Positions 7,139-15,321 of a DNA stretch of 64,000 nucleotides are shown piece by piece. Below the pieces are notes generated by a model. The model ran no database searches, was not told the DNA's origin, and worked only from the letters and a program-made list of their open reading frames with translations. The DNA is from JACQFK01 sp964619955 (GTDB lineage Bacteria > Planctomycetota > MHYJ01 > JACPRB01), in the NCBI GenBank assembly GCA_964619955.1, contig CAZUJF010000009.1:62001-126000 (forward strand), in the 5' to 3' direction. A program made the position numbers and the translations under genes. Positions within the stretch are counted from its first letter, which is position 1, and the number at the start of each line of letters is the position of its first letter.

Positions 7139-9133
7139 TCAGCGCGCGGGATGGCGGGCTTCGAGCAGCCAGGCGTTCCAGAAGCGGCGCGCCTCGGCGG
7201 GGCTGAAGATCCGGATGCGGTCGTTCTCCAGCACGAACGGCACGTCCAGCGCCAGGAGGACCTCCAGCGTCGAGCGGCGCCGCGACTCCGCATGAACCCG
7301 GCGGAAGGACTCCAGCGCGCCCGGGCCCTCGCCCTCCACTTCCACGCAGGACACCGCATGGACCGCCAGTTCTTCGAGCACTTCGCCGAGCGTGCCGTCG
7401 AGGTCGCGATCCAGCGGCGTCCGCTTGAGATGGTCCCAGACCGCGGGATTCCGCATCGCGTTCAGGGCGTTCGATCCCGGCTCCAGCGCCGCCAGACCTT
7501 CGCGATGGCCCAGCGCGCAGAGCGCCGTGGCGGCCGCCGCGGCGACGATGCGATCTCCTCCCAGCAACGCCGTCAGCTGCGGCAGCGCTTTCTCCCGCAG
7601 GATCTCCCCCAGCGCCAGCGCCGCCTCCGCGCGCACGCCGGGATCCGCGTCCTTGAGCGCCGCCTCGATCCCGGGCGCCGCGCTGCGGGCCGCGGGACCC
7701 AGCCGGCGCAGTCCGGTCGCCGCGCGCCGCCGCACGGCCGCCGCCTCGTGCTGCAGGGATTCCGCCAGCAGCGGGACCGCGGCCGCCCCCAGATCCGCCA
7801 GCGCCCGGGCCGCCGCGTCGCTGCGCTCCAGCGCCTTCCCGAGCAGCGGCAGCGCCCCCCGGGCCCGGGCCCCCAGATTCCCGAAGGCGCCAAGGACGGA
7901 GGCCTCCTCGTCCGGCCGCGAGCCGCCCGACTCGAACGCCTCGACGAGGATCTCCGTGAGCGCCGGCGTTTCGGGCGCGAATTTCGCCAGCGTCACGGCG
8001 GCGTGCAGACGCACGCGGCGTTCCGGATCCTGCAGGGCCTGGGTCAGCGCGGGAATCGCCATCAGGCTGCGGCGCCCCGACGCCGCCAGCAGGCGCGCCG
8101 CCGCGATGCGCCCCTTCACGTCAGGACGCGACAGCGCTCGCACCAGCGTCGCCGGCTCGGACTCCCTCGTCAGCCCCTCGGCGATCCGGATGTCCCGCTC
8201 GTAGCGCGCGGCGGCGAGAATCGACGGCACGCCCGTCCCGAGGACGAGCGCCAGCGACAGGATCGACGTCGTGAGGAATCCCGCACGGCTGCTCCGTCCC
8301 CAGAAGCCGAGCACCCAGAGGCCGGCCAGCAGTCCGGGGAGCGCCCAGAGCGCCTGCGTCCGCAGGAAACCCCAGACCTGGGACGCCACGGCGAACCACT
8401 CCTCCGGCGTGTCACCCCAGCGCTGCGCCGCGTCGAGCGCGCCCGGAACCACGCCCACATAGACCGCGATCACGCCGCCCAGCGCGAGCGCGAGCGCCCC
8501 CAGCAAGCCCCGATGGGCCTCGCCTGAAACGGGATCGAGGCGGTGTCCGAACGAACGGACGACCCAGGGACGCGCGAAGTACGCATAGATCCCGGCGAAG
8601 ACCGGGGCGGACACGATCAGGAACGGAAGCAACGCCGAGAGGCCGGACGCGATCCGGATCCCGACGTCCGCATAGACGCGGTCGCGCCGCATCCGCTCGC
8701 CGGCATAGACGGCGTACACCGCGAGCGCGACGCCCGCAAGCGCCAGCGGCCAGGGCGCGACGAAGCACCCACGGACCCCGTTCAGGACGGCGAAGACCAT
8801 GAGGAGCAACGCCGCCTGCCGGCGTCCCCGCGGCGGCGGCGGGACGACTTCCTCCTCGCCCTTCGGCAGGCGGGCCCGCAAGGCCGTGAAGGCCGCCTCC
8901 CGGCAGCGGCGCAGCCATTCTCCGTAGCTTTCGAATTCCCGGCTGCAGCGGCGGCAGCGACGACGACCTCCCGGAACCGCCCCCTGCGCCTCGGTGCCGC
9001 AAAAAGGGCACGGCTGCCGCGCCCCCAGTTCAAGCGTGTCGATGGCCGGATCCTCGCCGGGAGCCACGCCGCACGAAGGGCAGTGCTCCACACTGGCCGG
9101 GAAATGGCTCAAACAGCGGGGACAAGTCCACAT
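7139..9133 (-). CDS. Membrane protein with two N-terminal zinc ribbons and a C-terminal HEAT-repeat region
   Basis: A 664-residue protein of unusual architecture. Two CxxC-CxxC zinc ribbons come first (Cys4/7/18/21 and Cys42/45/60/63), then a basic linker, about six hydrophobic segments (residues about 107-305), then HEAT-type helical repeats (about 335-560) with the typical short alternating Ala/Leu helices. A mixed alpha/beta tail of about 100 residues follows. The zinc ribbons probably face the cytoplasm. HEAT repeats suggest protein binding. No enzymatic motif is seen. The start is set by MWTCPRC and the absence of conservation upstream. The DUF1501 gene precedes it on the same strand (35-nt gap). 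Confidence 0.75.
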   Translation of the reverse strand: MWTCPRCLSHFPASVEHCPSCGVAPGEDPAIDTLELGARQPCPFCGTEAQGAVPGGRRRCRRCSREFESYGEWLRRCREAAFTALRARLPKGEEEVVPPPPRGRRQAALLLMVFAVLNGVRGCFVAPWPLALAGVALAVYAVYAGERMRRDRVYADVGIRIASGLSALLPFLIVSAPVFAGIYAYFARPWVVRSFGHRLDPVSGEAHRGLLGALALALGGVIAVYVGVVPGALDAAQRWGDTPEEWFAVASQVWGFLRTQALWALPGLLAGLWVLGFWGRSSRAGFLTTSILSLALVLGTGVPSILAAARYERDIRIAEGLTRESEPATLVRALSRPDVKGRIAAARLLAASGRRSLMAIPALTQALQDPERRVRLHAAVTLAKFAPETPALTEILVEAFESGGSRPDEEASVLGAFGNLGARARGALPLLGKALERSDAAARALADLGAAAVPLLAESLQHEAAAVRRRAATGLRRLGPAARSAAPGIEAALKDADPGVRAEAALALGEILREKALPQLTALLGGDRIVAAAAATALCALGHREGLAALEPGSNALNAMRNPAVWDHLKRTPLDRDLDGTLGEVLEELAVHAVSCVEVEGEGPGALESFRRVHAESRRRSTLEVLLALDVPFVLENDRIRIFSPAEARRFWNAWLLEARHPAR

Positions 9134-9168
9134 TTCCGCGGAATTGTACCGTGCCCCCGGCCTCCGGA

Positions 9169-10512
9169 CTAGAACAGCTCGTCGATGGGCTTGCCGAAGG
9201 GCAGCACGGGACGCGGCCGTCCCGTGTGATCCGGGTACTCGGCATGGAAATCGACTCCGAGGTGCCGGTAGACGGTGGCGAGCACGTCCTGGGGATCCTT
9301 CGGGTTGTCGCGGGGATACGCGCCCTTGTTGTCGCTCGATCCCACGACGCGGCCGCCCTGGATGCCTCCGCCCGCCATCGCGGCGGAAAAGACGCCGGGC
9401 CAGTGATCGCGGCCGTTCTTGTTGTTGATCTGCGGCGTGCGCCCGAACTCGCCCCACGCCAGCACCATCGTGCTCTCGAGCAGTCCGCGCTGCTCGAGGT
9501 CCTCGATCAGCGCCGTGTACGCCTGGTCCCAGCGCGGGAGGAAGCCCCGCTGCATGCTGTCGATGCCCTCGACGTGGGTGTCCCACCAGCGCAGGTCGAC
9601 GGTGACGAGGCGCACGCCCGCCTCCACGAGGCGCCGGGCGAGCAGCATGCGCTGCGACCACGCGGGGCAGCCGCAGCGGTCGTTCGTAGGCGCCTTGAAT
9701 TCGGGCATCAGCCCGTAGCGCTCCCGGACGGCGAGCGGCTCGGCGTCGAGATCGAAGGCCTTGCGCGCCTCCGGGCCCGTGATGATCTGCCAGGCGTCCT
9801 GCTGGAACTTGTCCATGGCGCCGATCATGCCGCTGGCGTCGAGCGTGCGGTTCAGGCGGTCCAGATCGCCGAGCAGCTGGCGCCGGCCCGCGATCCTTTC
9901 CACCGAGAGCGCCGAGGGCGCCTGAAGGTTCGGCACGGAGAAGGACCCGCCGTCGGCGGGGTCCGACTGGGTTTCGAAGGGACGGTACGCGGGGCCCAGG
10001 TAGGACGCATCCGCGCCCGGCACCAGCCGCGGGATCACGACGTACGCGGGGAGCTTGACGTTGTCCTTCTGGAACTGGCGGGACACGATCGACCCGCAGC
10101 TGGGCGAGACGTTCTCCTCGGGATTGCGGCCCGCGGGATAGCCGGTGAAACAGATCTGGTCGGCGCCGGAGTGGCCGGCGTCCTCATGATGCAGCGAGCG
10201 GATGATGGACCACTTCTTCATCATCGCGGCGGACTTGGGGAGCAGCTCGCAGAGCCGGATGCCCGGCACCGCCGTGGGGATCGAGCCGAAGTATCCCCGG
10301 ATCTCGGCGGGCGCCTCGGGTTTCGGATCCCAGGTTTCGTGCTGGCTGGGCCCGCCGCGCATCCAGAGGATGATGACCGACGTGGCCCGCCTCCCCTCCC
10401 CCGCACGGGCTTCCATGCGGAGCAGATCGGGAAGCGCCAGGCCCCAGGCCCCGAGCATGCCCGCCCGGAGGAAGCTGCGCCGGTCGAGTTCGCGAATCAT
10501 CCTCTGATTCAT
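9169..10512 (-). CDS. DUF1501 protein with Tat signal
   Basis: A 447-residue protein with a twin-arginine signal (DRRSFLRAG, then a hydrophobic stretch) and the DUF1501 fold, related to sulfatase/alkaline phosphatase proteins. Family landmarks include WMRGGPSQHETWDPKP, HHEDAGHSGAD, WGEFGRTPQINNKNGRDHWP and the final VYRHLGVD. These proteins are very abundant in Planctomycetota, usually next to DUF1549/DUF1553 partners. None is present here, so this is a solitary copy. AGGGGG lies 4 nt before the ATG. The biochemical role is unknown; export folded through Tat suggests a bound cofactor or metal. Confidence 0.92.
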   Translation of the reverse strand: MNQRMIRELDRRSFLRAGMLGAWGLALPDLLRMEARAGEGRRATSVIILWMRGGPSQHETWDPKPEAPAEIRGYFGSIPTAVPGIRLCELLPKSAAMMKKWSIIRSLHHEDAGHSGADQICFTGYPAGRNPEENVSPSCGSIVSRQFQKDNVKLPAYVVIPRLVPGADASYLGPAYRPFETQSDPADGGSFSVPNLQAPSALSVERIAGRRQLLGDLDRLNRTLDASGMIGAMDKFQQDAWQIITGPEARKAFDLDAEPLAVRERYGLMPEFKAPTNDRCGCPAWSQRMLLARRLVEAGVRLVTVDLRWWDTHVEGIDSMQRGFLPRWDQAYTALIEDLEQRGLLESTMVLAWGEFGRTPQINNKNGRDHWPGVFSAAMAGGGIQGGRVVGSSDNKGAYPRDNPKDPQDVLATVYRHLGVDFHAEYPDHTGRPRPVLPFGKPIDELF

Positions 10513-10642
10513 AGTACCCCCCTGGCGCCGGAACGTGTCCGCCGACGCCGATTTTCCCCGCTCAGAGCCGCCGCTCCGGCCTCCGGACGCGCAGCGCCTT
10601 CACGACCGGCGGCAGACAGAGGAAAAACTTTAAAGATTTCAC

Positions 10643-10671
10643 TTCATAAGTTACAGATTGTATGTTATAAG
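10643..10671 (+). promoter_or_regulatory. Promoter of the ParA-like gene in an AT-rich island
   Basis: A -35 TTCATA (10643-10648), a 17-nt spacer and a -10 TATAAG (10666-10671) lie in an AT-rich stretch (about 10625-10672) that stands out in this GC-rich DNA. Short symmetric elements (ACTT-CAT-AAGT at 10641-10651 and TTATAA) overlap both boxes and could be an operator. Confidence 0.55.
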
Positions 10672-10713
10672 TAGACGGTGGCGCGAGGGTTCGCGCCCAG
10701 GAGAGGGGGAACC

Positions 10714-12531
10714 ATGCGCAGCATTGCTCTGATCAACCAGAAGGGCGGCGTCGGCAAGAGCACCACCGCGGTGAATCTCAGCGCCGGCCTGGCCAGACTC
10801 GGACGGAAGGTCGTGCTCATCGACCTCGACCCGCAGGCCCATTCCACCCTGGCCTTGGGCCTCAACCCGAAGAAGCTTCCGGCGACGGTCTATTCCCTGC
10901 TCGCGGGGACGGCCCGGGTGGAGCACGTCCTCTGCCCCATCGCCGAGAACCTGTCGCTCATCCCCGCGTCCATCGACCTGGCCGGCGGCGAGGCCGAACT
11001 CGCCTCCCAGCCCCAGGCGCACTTCGTCCTCAGGAACGCGATGGCTCAGATCGATCCCGCGCGCTTCGACGTCGCGGTCGTGGACTCGCCGCCCCAGCTC
11101 GGGTTCCTGAACGTCAACAGCCTCGCCTGGGTGAACGAGGTCTACATCCCGCTCGTCTGCGAGTTCTACGCGCTGCACGGCCTCTCGCTCCTGCTGGAGA
11201 CCGTCGAACGCATCAAGGCGCGCCTCAATCCGGGCCTCAAGGTGACGGGCGTCATCGCCTGCCAGTTCAACCCGCGCCGGGGGCTCACGCGCGACGTCCT
11301 GGCCGATCTCGAAAAGAACCTGCCGGGACGCGTGCTTCAATCCCGGATCCGCATCAACGTGCGGCTCGCCGAGGCGCCCAGCCACGGGATGACGATCTTC
11401 GACTACGCCCCCGAATCCAACGGCGCCGCCGACTACCTGCGCCTCGCGCAGGAGGTGATCGAGCGCAGCGGCATCGAGAGCAGCGCGCCGGCGGCGGCCC
11501 CGGAAACCGCGGCCGCGCCCGTCGTGGAGGCGCCTGCCGAAAGCGCCCCCGTCGCCGAGGCCGCTCCCGCGGAGGCTCCGCCTGCCGAAGCGCCCGTGGC
11601 GGAGGCCCCGGCACCCGCTTCCGAGATCGTCGCGGAAACCGCTCCCGCCGTCGAAAACCCCGCGCCGGAACCCGTCGCGGAAACCCCGGCCGCCGAGATC
11701 GTCGTCGAGACGCCCGCGGTCGAGCCCGTGGCGGAAGCCGCTCCCGCGGAAGCTCCGGTCGCCGAGTCGCCCGTCGCGGAAGCCCCGGCGCCCGCTCCCG
11801 AGGTCGTCGTCGAAACTCCCGCGGCCGAACCCATCGTCGAGGCCGCTCCCGCGGAAGCTCCGGTCGTCGAGACGGCCGTCGTCGAGGCCCCGGCGCCCGC
11901 TCCCGAAGTCGTCGCCGAAACACCCGCGGCCGAACCCGTGGCGGAAGCCGCCCCCGTCGAGGCGCCCGCCGCGCTCAATCCCGACTTCGTGGTTCCGATG
12001 CCCGCCACGCCCATCAGCGAACTTCCGGAGGCGGTCCCGGCGCCCCGGGATCCGCTGGCGTTCCTGAAGGAAAGCCCCGCCGAGACCGAAGGCGCGGCGC
12101 CCTCCTTCGAGTCCGGCGCCACCGCCTCCGACTACACGAGCACGCCGGATTCCGCGTACGAAAGCGCGCCCGCCGAACCCGAACCGGCCGTGGCAGTCGC
12201 CCCGCCGGAAGTCATCGCGGCGCCGGCCCCGGCGGTCGTGGAGGCTCCCGTTCCGGAACCCGTCGTCGCCGCGCCCGCCCCCGAATTCGTGAGTCCCCTG
12301 CCCGCCACGCCCGTCAGCGAACTTCGCGCGGCGATCCAGGCGGTGCCGCCTCCGGCCCCGATCGCGCGTCCCGCCGCCGTGCCGGCCCCCGCCTCGATCG
12401 CGGGACGTTATGCCCAGGGCCTCAAGCCGATCGTGGTGGCCCGGGCCCCCGGCGGCGTTCCGCAGGAACCCCAGGCGGAAAAGCCGTCGCTCGGAAAGAA
12501 GCTCTTCGGCTTCTTCAAGAAGAAGTCCTAA
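10714..12531 (+). CDS. ParA/MinD-type ATPase with a long Ala/Pro/Glu repeat linker and cationic C-terminal tail
   Basis: A 605-residue protein. Residues 1-255 form a ParA ATPase: deviant Walker A KGGVGKST (10-17), LIDLDPQ (Asp37, Asp39), and Walker B-like VVDSPPQLGF. Then about 330 residues are low-complexity Ala/Pro/Glu/Val repeats with DNA-level repetition near 11560-11960. Two related short motifs (FVVPMPATPISEL and FVSPLPATPVSEL) bracket part of the linker. The last residues, SLGKKLFGFFKKKS, form a basic amphipathic tail. No ParB gene lies beside it. ParA cores make nucleoid-bound dimers; the linker could act as a tether to a cargo, and the tail could bind membrane or acidic partners (inference). 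GAGAGGGGGA precedes the ATG; a strong terminator follows. Confidence 0.85.
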   Translation: MRSIALINQKGGVGKSTTAVNLSAGLARLGRKVVLIDLDPQAHSTLALGLNPKKLPATVYSLLAGTARVEHVLCPIAENLSLIPASIDLAGGEAELASQPQAHFVLRNAMAQIDPARFDVAVVDSPPQLGFLNVNSLAWVNEVYIPLVCEFYALHGLSLLLETVERIKARLNPGLKVTGVIACQFNPRRGLTRDVLADLEKNLPGRVLQSRIRINVRLAEAPSHGMTIFDYAPESNGAADYLRLAQEVIERSGIESSAPAAAPETAAAPVVEAPAESAPVAEAAPAEAPPAEAPVAEAPAPASEIVAETAPAVENPAPEPVAETPAAEIVVETPAVEPVAEAAPAEAPVAESPVAEAPAPAPEVVVETPAAEPIVEAAPAEAPVVETAVVEAPAPAPEVVAETPAAEPVAEAAPVEAPAALNPDFVVPMPATPISELPEAVPAPRDPLAFLKESPAETEGAAPSFESGATASDYTSTPDSAYESAPAEPEPAVAVAPPEVIAAPAPAVVEAPVPEPVVAAPAPEFVSPLPATPVSELRAAIQAVPPPAPIARPAAVPAPASIAGRYAQGLKPIVVARAPGGVPQEPQAEKPSLGKKLFGFFKKKS

Positions 12532-12538
12532 AAGACAA

Positions 12539-12581
12539 GGGGGCCGCGGAAGGATCCAACCCTCCGCGGCCCCCGCTTTTT
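12539..12581 (+). terminator. Rho-independent terminator of the ParA-like gene
   Basis: An 11-bp perfect GC stem (12539-12549 with 12564-12574), further extended by AGG/CCT, is followed by CGCTTTTTG. It starts 8 nt after the stop codon and lies between convergent genes. Confidence 0.9.
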
Positions 12582-12593
12582 GTTCGACGCCTT

Positions 12594-13463
12594 TTACCTG
12601 CCGGCTTCGGCAAGGATCTTGCGGAAGCCGTCGTGCGAGATCTTCACGCATTCCATCGCCGACATCTTGTCGGGGTACTCCTCCTGCTCCACCGAGAACC
12701 ATTCGGTGCCGCCGACCTCGTAGCAGGCCTTGATGTAGGGCTTCCAATCGTAGCCGTCCTGGCCGAGCAGGGGCTTCAGGCCCGCGCTCCCCTTCGGCAG
12801 CTTGGACTTGATGTGCGTCGTCTTCGTGCGGCCCGGATACTTCCGCGCGTATTCCGCGGGATCCTTCCCGGCGGCGATCGTCCAGCCGGCGTCCTGCTGC
12901 AGGACGACGTCCTTCGAGGTGCGCTCGGCGAAGAGGTCCCACCAGGTGGTCTCGCCGGTCTTGCCGAACTCGTGGGCGTGGTTGTGATAGCCGCAGTAGA
13001 GCCCCTCGGGCTTCAGCGTCTCCGCCGCCTTGTTGAAGAGGTCGGCGAACTCCTTGCTCTTCTCCGCGTCCGTGAAACGCTTGTCCCCGGGGCAGATGAG
13101 CAGCGTGCACCCGATGGTCTTGTGGAACTCGACCGTCTTCTTCAGCGCGTCGCCGACGAAGGATCCGGCGCCGATGTGCGTGGCGGCCGCCTTGAGGCCC
13201 AGCTCATCGAGCTTCTTGCGGAGGCCCTGGGCGTCGTTGCCGTACTTGTGATAGCCGGCGAATTCCACGCCCTGGAAGCCCATCTCGGCGATCTGCTTGA
13301 GGGAGGCGTCGAAGTCCTTGCTGCAGAAATCGCGGACGGAGTAGAGCTGCACGGACACGGGGATCTTGCGGTCCTGGGCCCACGAAAAGCGCGGGGCGGC
13401 GGCCAGGGCGGCGAGCCCGAGCCCCGAACGGAGCAGGTCGCGACGGGTCAGCGTCTGGGTCAT
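12594..13463 (-). CDS. Tat-exported sugar phosphate isomerase/epimerase-like TIM-barrel protein
   Basis: A 289-residue protein with a twin-arginine signal (TRRDLLRSGLGLAALAAA) and an AP-endonuclease-2/xylose-isomerase-like TIM barrel. Motifs are SVQLYSVRD near the N-terminus, GFQGVEFAGY, YHNHAHEF (metal ligands), QQDAGW and the late SVEQEE. In planctomycetes such exported isomerase-like proteins often sit near Gfo/Idh oxidoreductases. The natural sugar substrate is not deducible. The start at 13463 has AAGGAG 7 nt upstream and fits the Tat signal; the longer upstream extension lacks both. It converges with the ParA-like gene across the terminator. Confidence 0.88.
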   Translation of the reverse strand: MTQTLTRRDLLRSGLGLAALAAAPRFSWAQDRKIPVSVQLYSVRDFCSKDFDASLKQIAEMGFQGVEFAGYHKYGNDAQGLRKKLDELGLKAAATHIGAGSFVGDALKKTVEFHKTIGCTLLICPGDKRFTDAEKSKEFADLFNKAAETLKPEGLYCGYHNHAHEFGKTGETTWWDLFAERTSKDVVLQQDAGWTIAAGKDPAEYARKYPGRTKTTHIKSKLPKGSAGLKPLLGQDGYDWKPYIKACYEVGGTEWFSVEQEEYPDKMSAMECVKISHDGFRKILAEAGR

Positions 13464-13543
13464 CTCAAATCTCCTTTTCAGATCCCGGGAGTCTATCACG
13501 AGGACCCCGGCGGGTCGAGGCTCCCAAGCGGCCGCGCTTAGGC

Positions 13544-13549
13544 TACAAT
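13544..13549 (+). promoter_or_regulatory. Likely -10 box upstream of the five-zinc-ribbon gene
   Basis: TACAAT lies 32 nt before the ATG at 13582. No good -35 is seen at 16-18 nt, so the support is moderate. Confidence 0.35.
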
Positions 13550-13581
13550 AGGGGTGGAATAGGGGTTCGGGGGCGCTAAGG

Positions 13582-14805
13582 ATGGCACAACCGCCGCGTC
13601 GTCAGCAGATTTACACGATCGCGTGCCGCTGCGGGGCGCACGCGGCGGTGCACGTCAACACCTTCAACCGGCCCCAGACCTGCCGCCAGTGCAAGGGCAC
13701 GTACACCGTCACCTGGAAGAAGGACCCCCGGGGCGGCGGCTGGGTCCCCATCGTCGTGGCCAAGGCCAAGGTGCGCACGCTGGCGGCCAAGGCGCCGGCC
13801 CCGCCCCCGGGCTCGCTGCTGACCCTGAAATGCTCCTGCGGCTACCAGCGCCAGGCGCCCGCGAAGGACGCCGGCCAGGGCCAGCGCTGCCCCGGCTGCA
13901 ACAAATGGATGGTGGTCGAGAAGCCCTCCGGAACCAAACGCAAGCCGGCGAAATCCGCCGTGCTGCCGGGCTCCCTGGCCATGCCTCTGCCGCCCGAATT
14001 CAAGCGTCTGAACCCGACGCCGCCGAAGCCGACCTCGTCCCCGGCGGCGCCCGTCCCCGAAGCGCCGACGGCGAAGACCGTCCCGGCCCCGCAATTGCCG
14101 CCCGGGGCGCAGCTGGTCGAATGTCCCTGCGGCGAGCGCATCCTGGTCCGCTCCAAACATGTCGGCAAGGAGGCGAAGTGCCCGGCCTGCGACCGCATCC
14201 TGAAGCTCGAGAAGAAGCGGGATCCGCAGACGATGGTGTTCACGATCTCCCCCACGGAGGTCGCGCAGTCCTCCGAGAAGGATCTGCCGACCCTGGAATT
14301 CATGGAGATCGAGACTCCGAAGGCGAAACGGACGGCGGCGTCCCCGCTCCCGGGAATCGACTGCGCCTGCGGGACGCGCATCCCCCTGGAGGCGGTGATG
14401 AAGGACAAGGGCACGTCCTGCCCGACCTGCGGCCGCAAGGTGAAGATGGAACGGGTGCGCCACCCGCAGAGCACGGTGACGCTGATGCGGCCGGCGTTCG
14501 AGAACTCCCCCGGGATGCCGGCCGTGGAGGAGGATCAGGGGATGTTCTTCACGTCCGGGCCGGAGGATACGGCGACCCCGACCCCGGTGGAGGCCGAGGC
14601 GGGGCAGCAGGAGCTCATCTGCCAGTGCGGGCAGGAATTGCTGGTGGGACCGGACGACCTGGGCCATCACGTCCAGTGCCCGGGCTGTCTGGCGCTGATG
14701 GAGATCCAGGGGGTCCGGGATCCGGCGACGGGGGCCCTGTCCCTCCGCGCGCAGGTGGAGGCGAAATCGGGCGACGATCCCTGGAGTCTGGAAGACTTCA
14801 AATAG
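13582..14805 (+). CDS. Protein with five C-x-C-G...C-x2-C zinc ribbons, unknown function
   Basis: A 407-residue soluble protein built from five zinc-ribbon-like units of about 30 residues, each with C-x-C-G at one end and C-x2-C at the other: about residues 15-39, 84-106, 178-202, 256-279 and 347-370. Pro/Ala/Lys-rich linkers join them. There is no signal peptide, membrane segment or enzymatic domain. Similar single ribbons occur at the N-termini of planctomycete signalling and membrane proteins, but a five-unit array alone is unusual. It may bind nucleic acid or act as a scaffold; neither is shown. AAGG abuts the ATG, with GGGGG a little upstream. A small exported protein follows after 32 nt. 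Confidence 0.8.
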   Translation: MAQPPRRQQIYTIACRCGAHAAVHVNTFNRPQTCRQCKGTYTVTWKKDPRGGGWVPIVVAKAKVRTLAAKAPAPPPGSLLTLKCSCGYQRQAPAKDAGQGQRCPGCNKWMVVEKPSGTKRKPAKSAVLPGSLAMPLPPEFKRLNPTPPKPTSSPAAPVPEAPTAKTVPAPQLPPGAQLVECPCGERILVRSKHVGKEAKCPACDRILKLEKKRDPQTMVFTISPTEVAQSSEKDLPTLEFMEIETPKAKRTAASPLPGIDCACGTRIPLEAVMKDKGTSCPTCGRKVKMERVRHPQSTVTLMRPAFENSPGMPAVEEDQGMFFTSGPEDTATPTPVEAEAGQQELICQCGQELLVGPDDLGHHVQCPGCLALMEIQGVRDPATGALSLRAQVEAKSGDDPWSLEDFK

Positions 14806-14837
14806 CGTATCCTCATCACCCTCACAGGAGATCGATC

Positions 14838-15320
14838 ATGAAGACGCTGAGTGCGATGCTGTTGCTGTCGGGACTGCTGGCCGCGCAGGATGACGCCAAG
14901 ACGCTGAAGTTCGAGGCCCCGAAGGAATGGGCGAAGGAAGAGCCCTCGAATTCGATGCGGAAGGCGCAGTACAGGGTCCCGGACAAGGAGAAGAAATCGA
15001 AGGACGCCGAGCTGCTGCTGTTCTATTTCGGCGCCAATTCGGGGACGATCCCGATGAACCTCAAGCGCTGGGCGGGCCAGATGGGGCAGACGGAAACGAA
15101 GCCGGAGGTCCTTGAGGGGAAGTGCAAGATCACGCTGGTGGACCTGAAGGGGGTCTACACCGAGGGGCAGGGCAAGGACCCGCTGCCGGAGGCGCGGATG
15201 CTGGCAGCGGTGGTGGAAACCGATTCCGGCCCCTGGTACTTCAAGCTGGTGGGCCCCGCCGACACGGTGGGCGACTGGCGCGAGGAGCTGATCGCCCTCC
15301 TGAAAGCCGCCAAGCTCTAG
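14838..15320 (+). CDS. Small exported protein of unknown function
   Basis: A 160-residue protein with a Sec signal peptide (MKTLSAMLLLSGLLAAQ) and a mature domain containing FEAPKEW, LLLFYFGANSG and a Trp-rich centre. It resembles short exported hypothetical proteins of planctomycetes, but no named family is recognised. The start is fixed by CAGGAG 7 nt upstream and by the signal peptide. It probably shares a transcript with the five-zinc-ribbon gene. Its stop is one base from the stop of the convergent selenoprotein gene, with no terminator between them. Confidence 0.8.
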   Translation: MKTLSAMLLLSGLLAAQDDAKTLKFEAPKEWAKEEPSNSMRKAQYRVPDKEKKSKDAELLLFYFGANSGTIPMNLKRWAGQMGQTETKPEVLEGKCKITLVDLKGVYTEGQGKDPLPEARMLAAVVETDSGPWYFKLVGPADTVGDWREELIALLKAAKL

Positions 15321-15321
15321 G

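Noticed and set aside
9133..9661. N-terminal extension of the HEAT protein of about 176 residues
   Set aside because: The extension lies antisense-frame within the DUF1501 coding region, is Arg/Pro/Gly-rich shadow sequence and precedes a good zinc-ribbon start.
11560..11960. CRISPR-like periodic repeats
   Set aside because: The repetition encodes Ala/Pro/Glu repeats within the ParA-like frame; units vary and there are no spacers.
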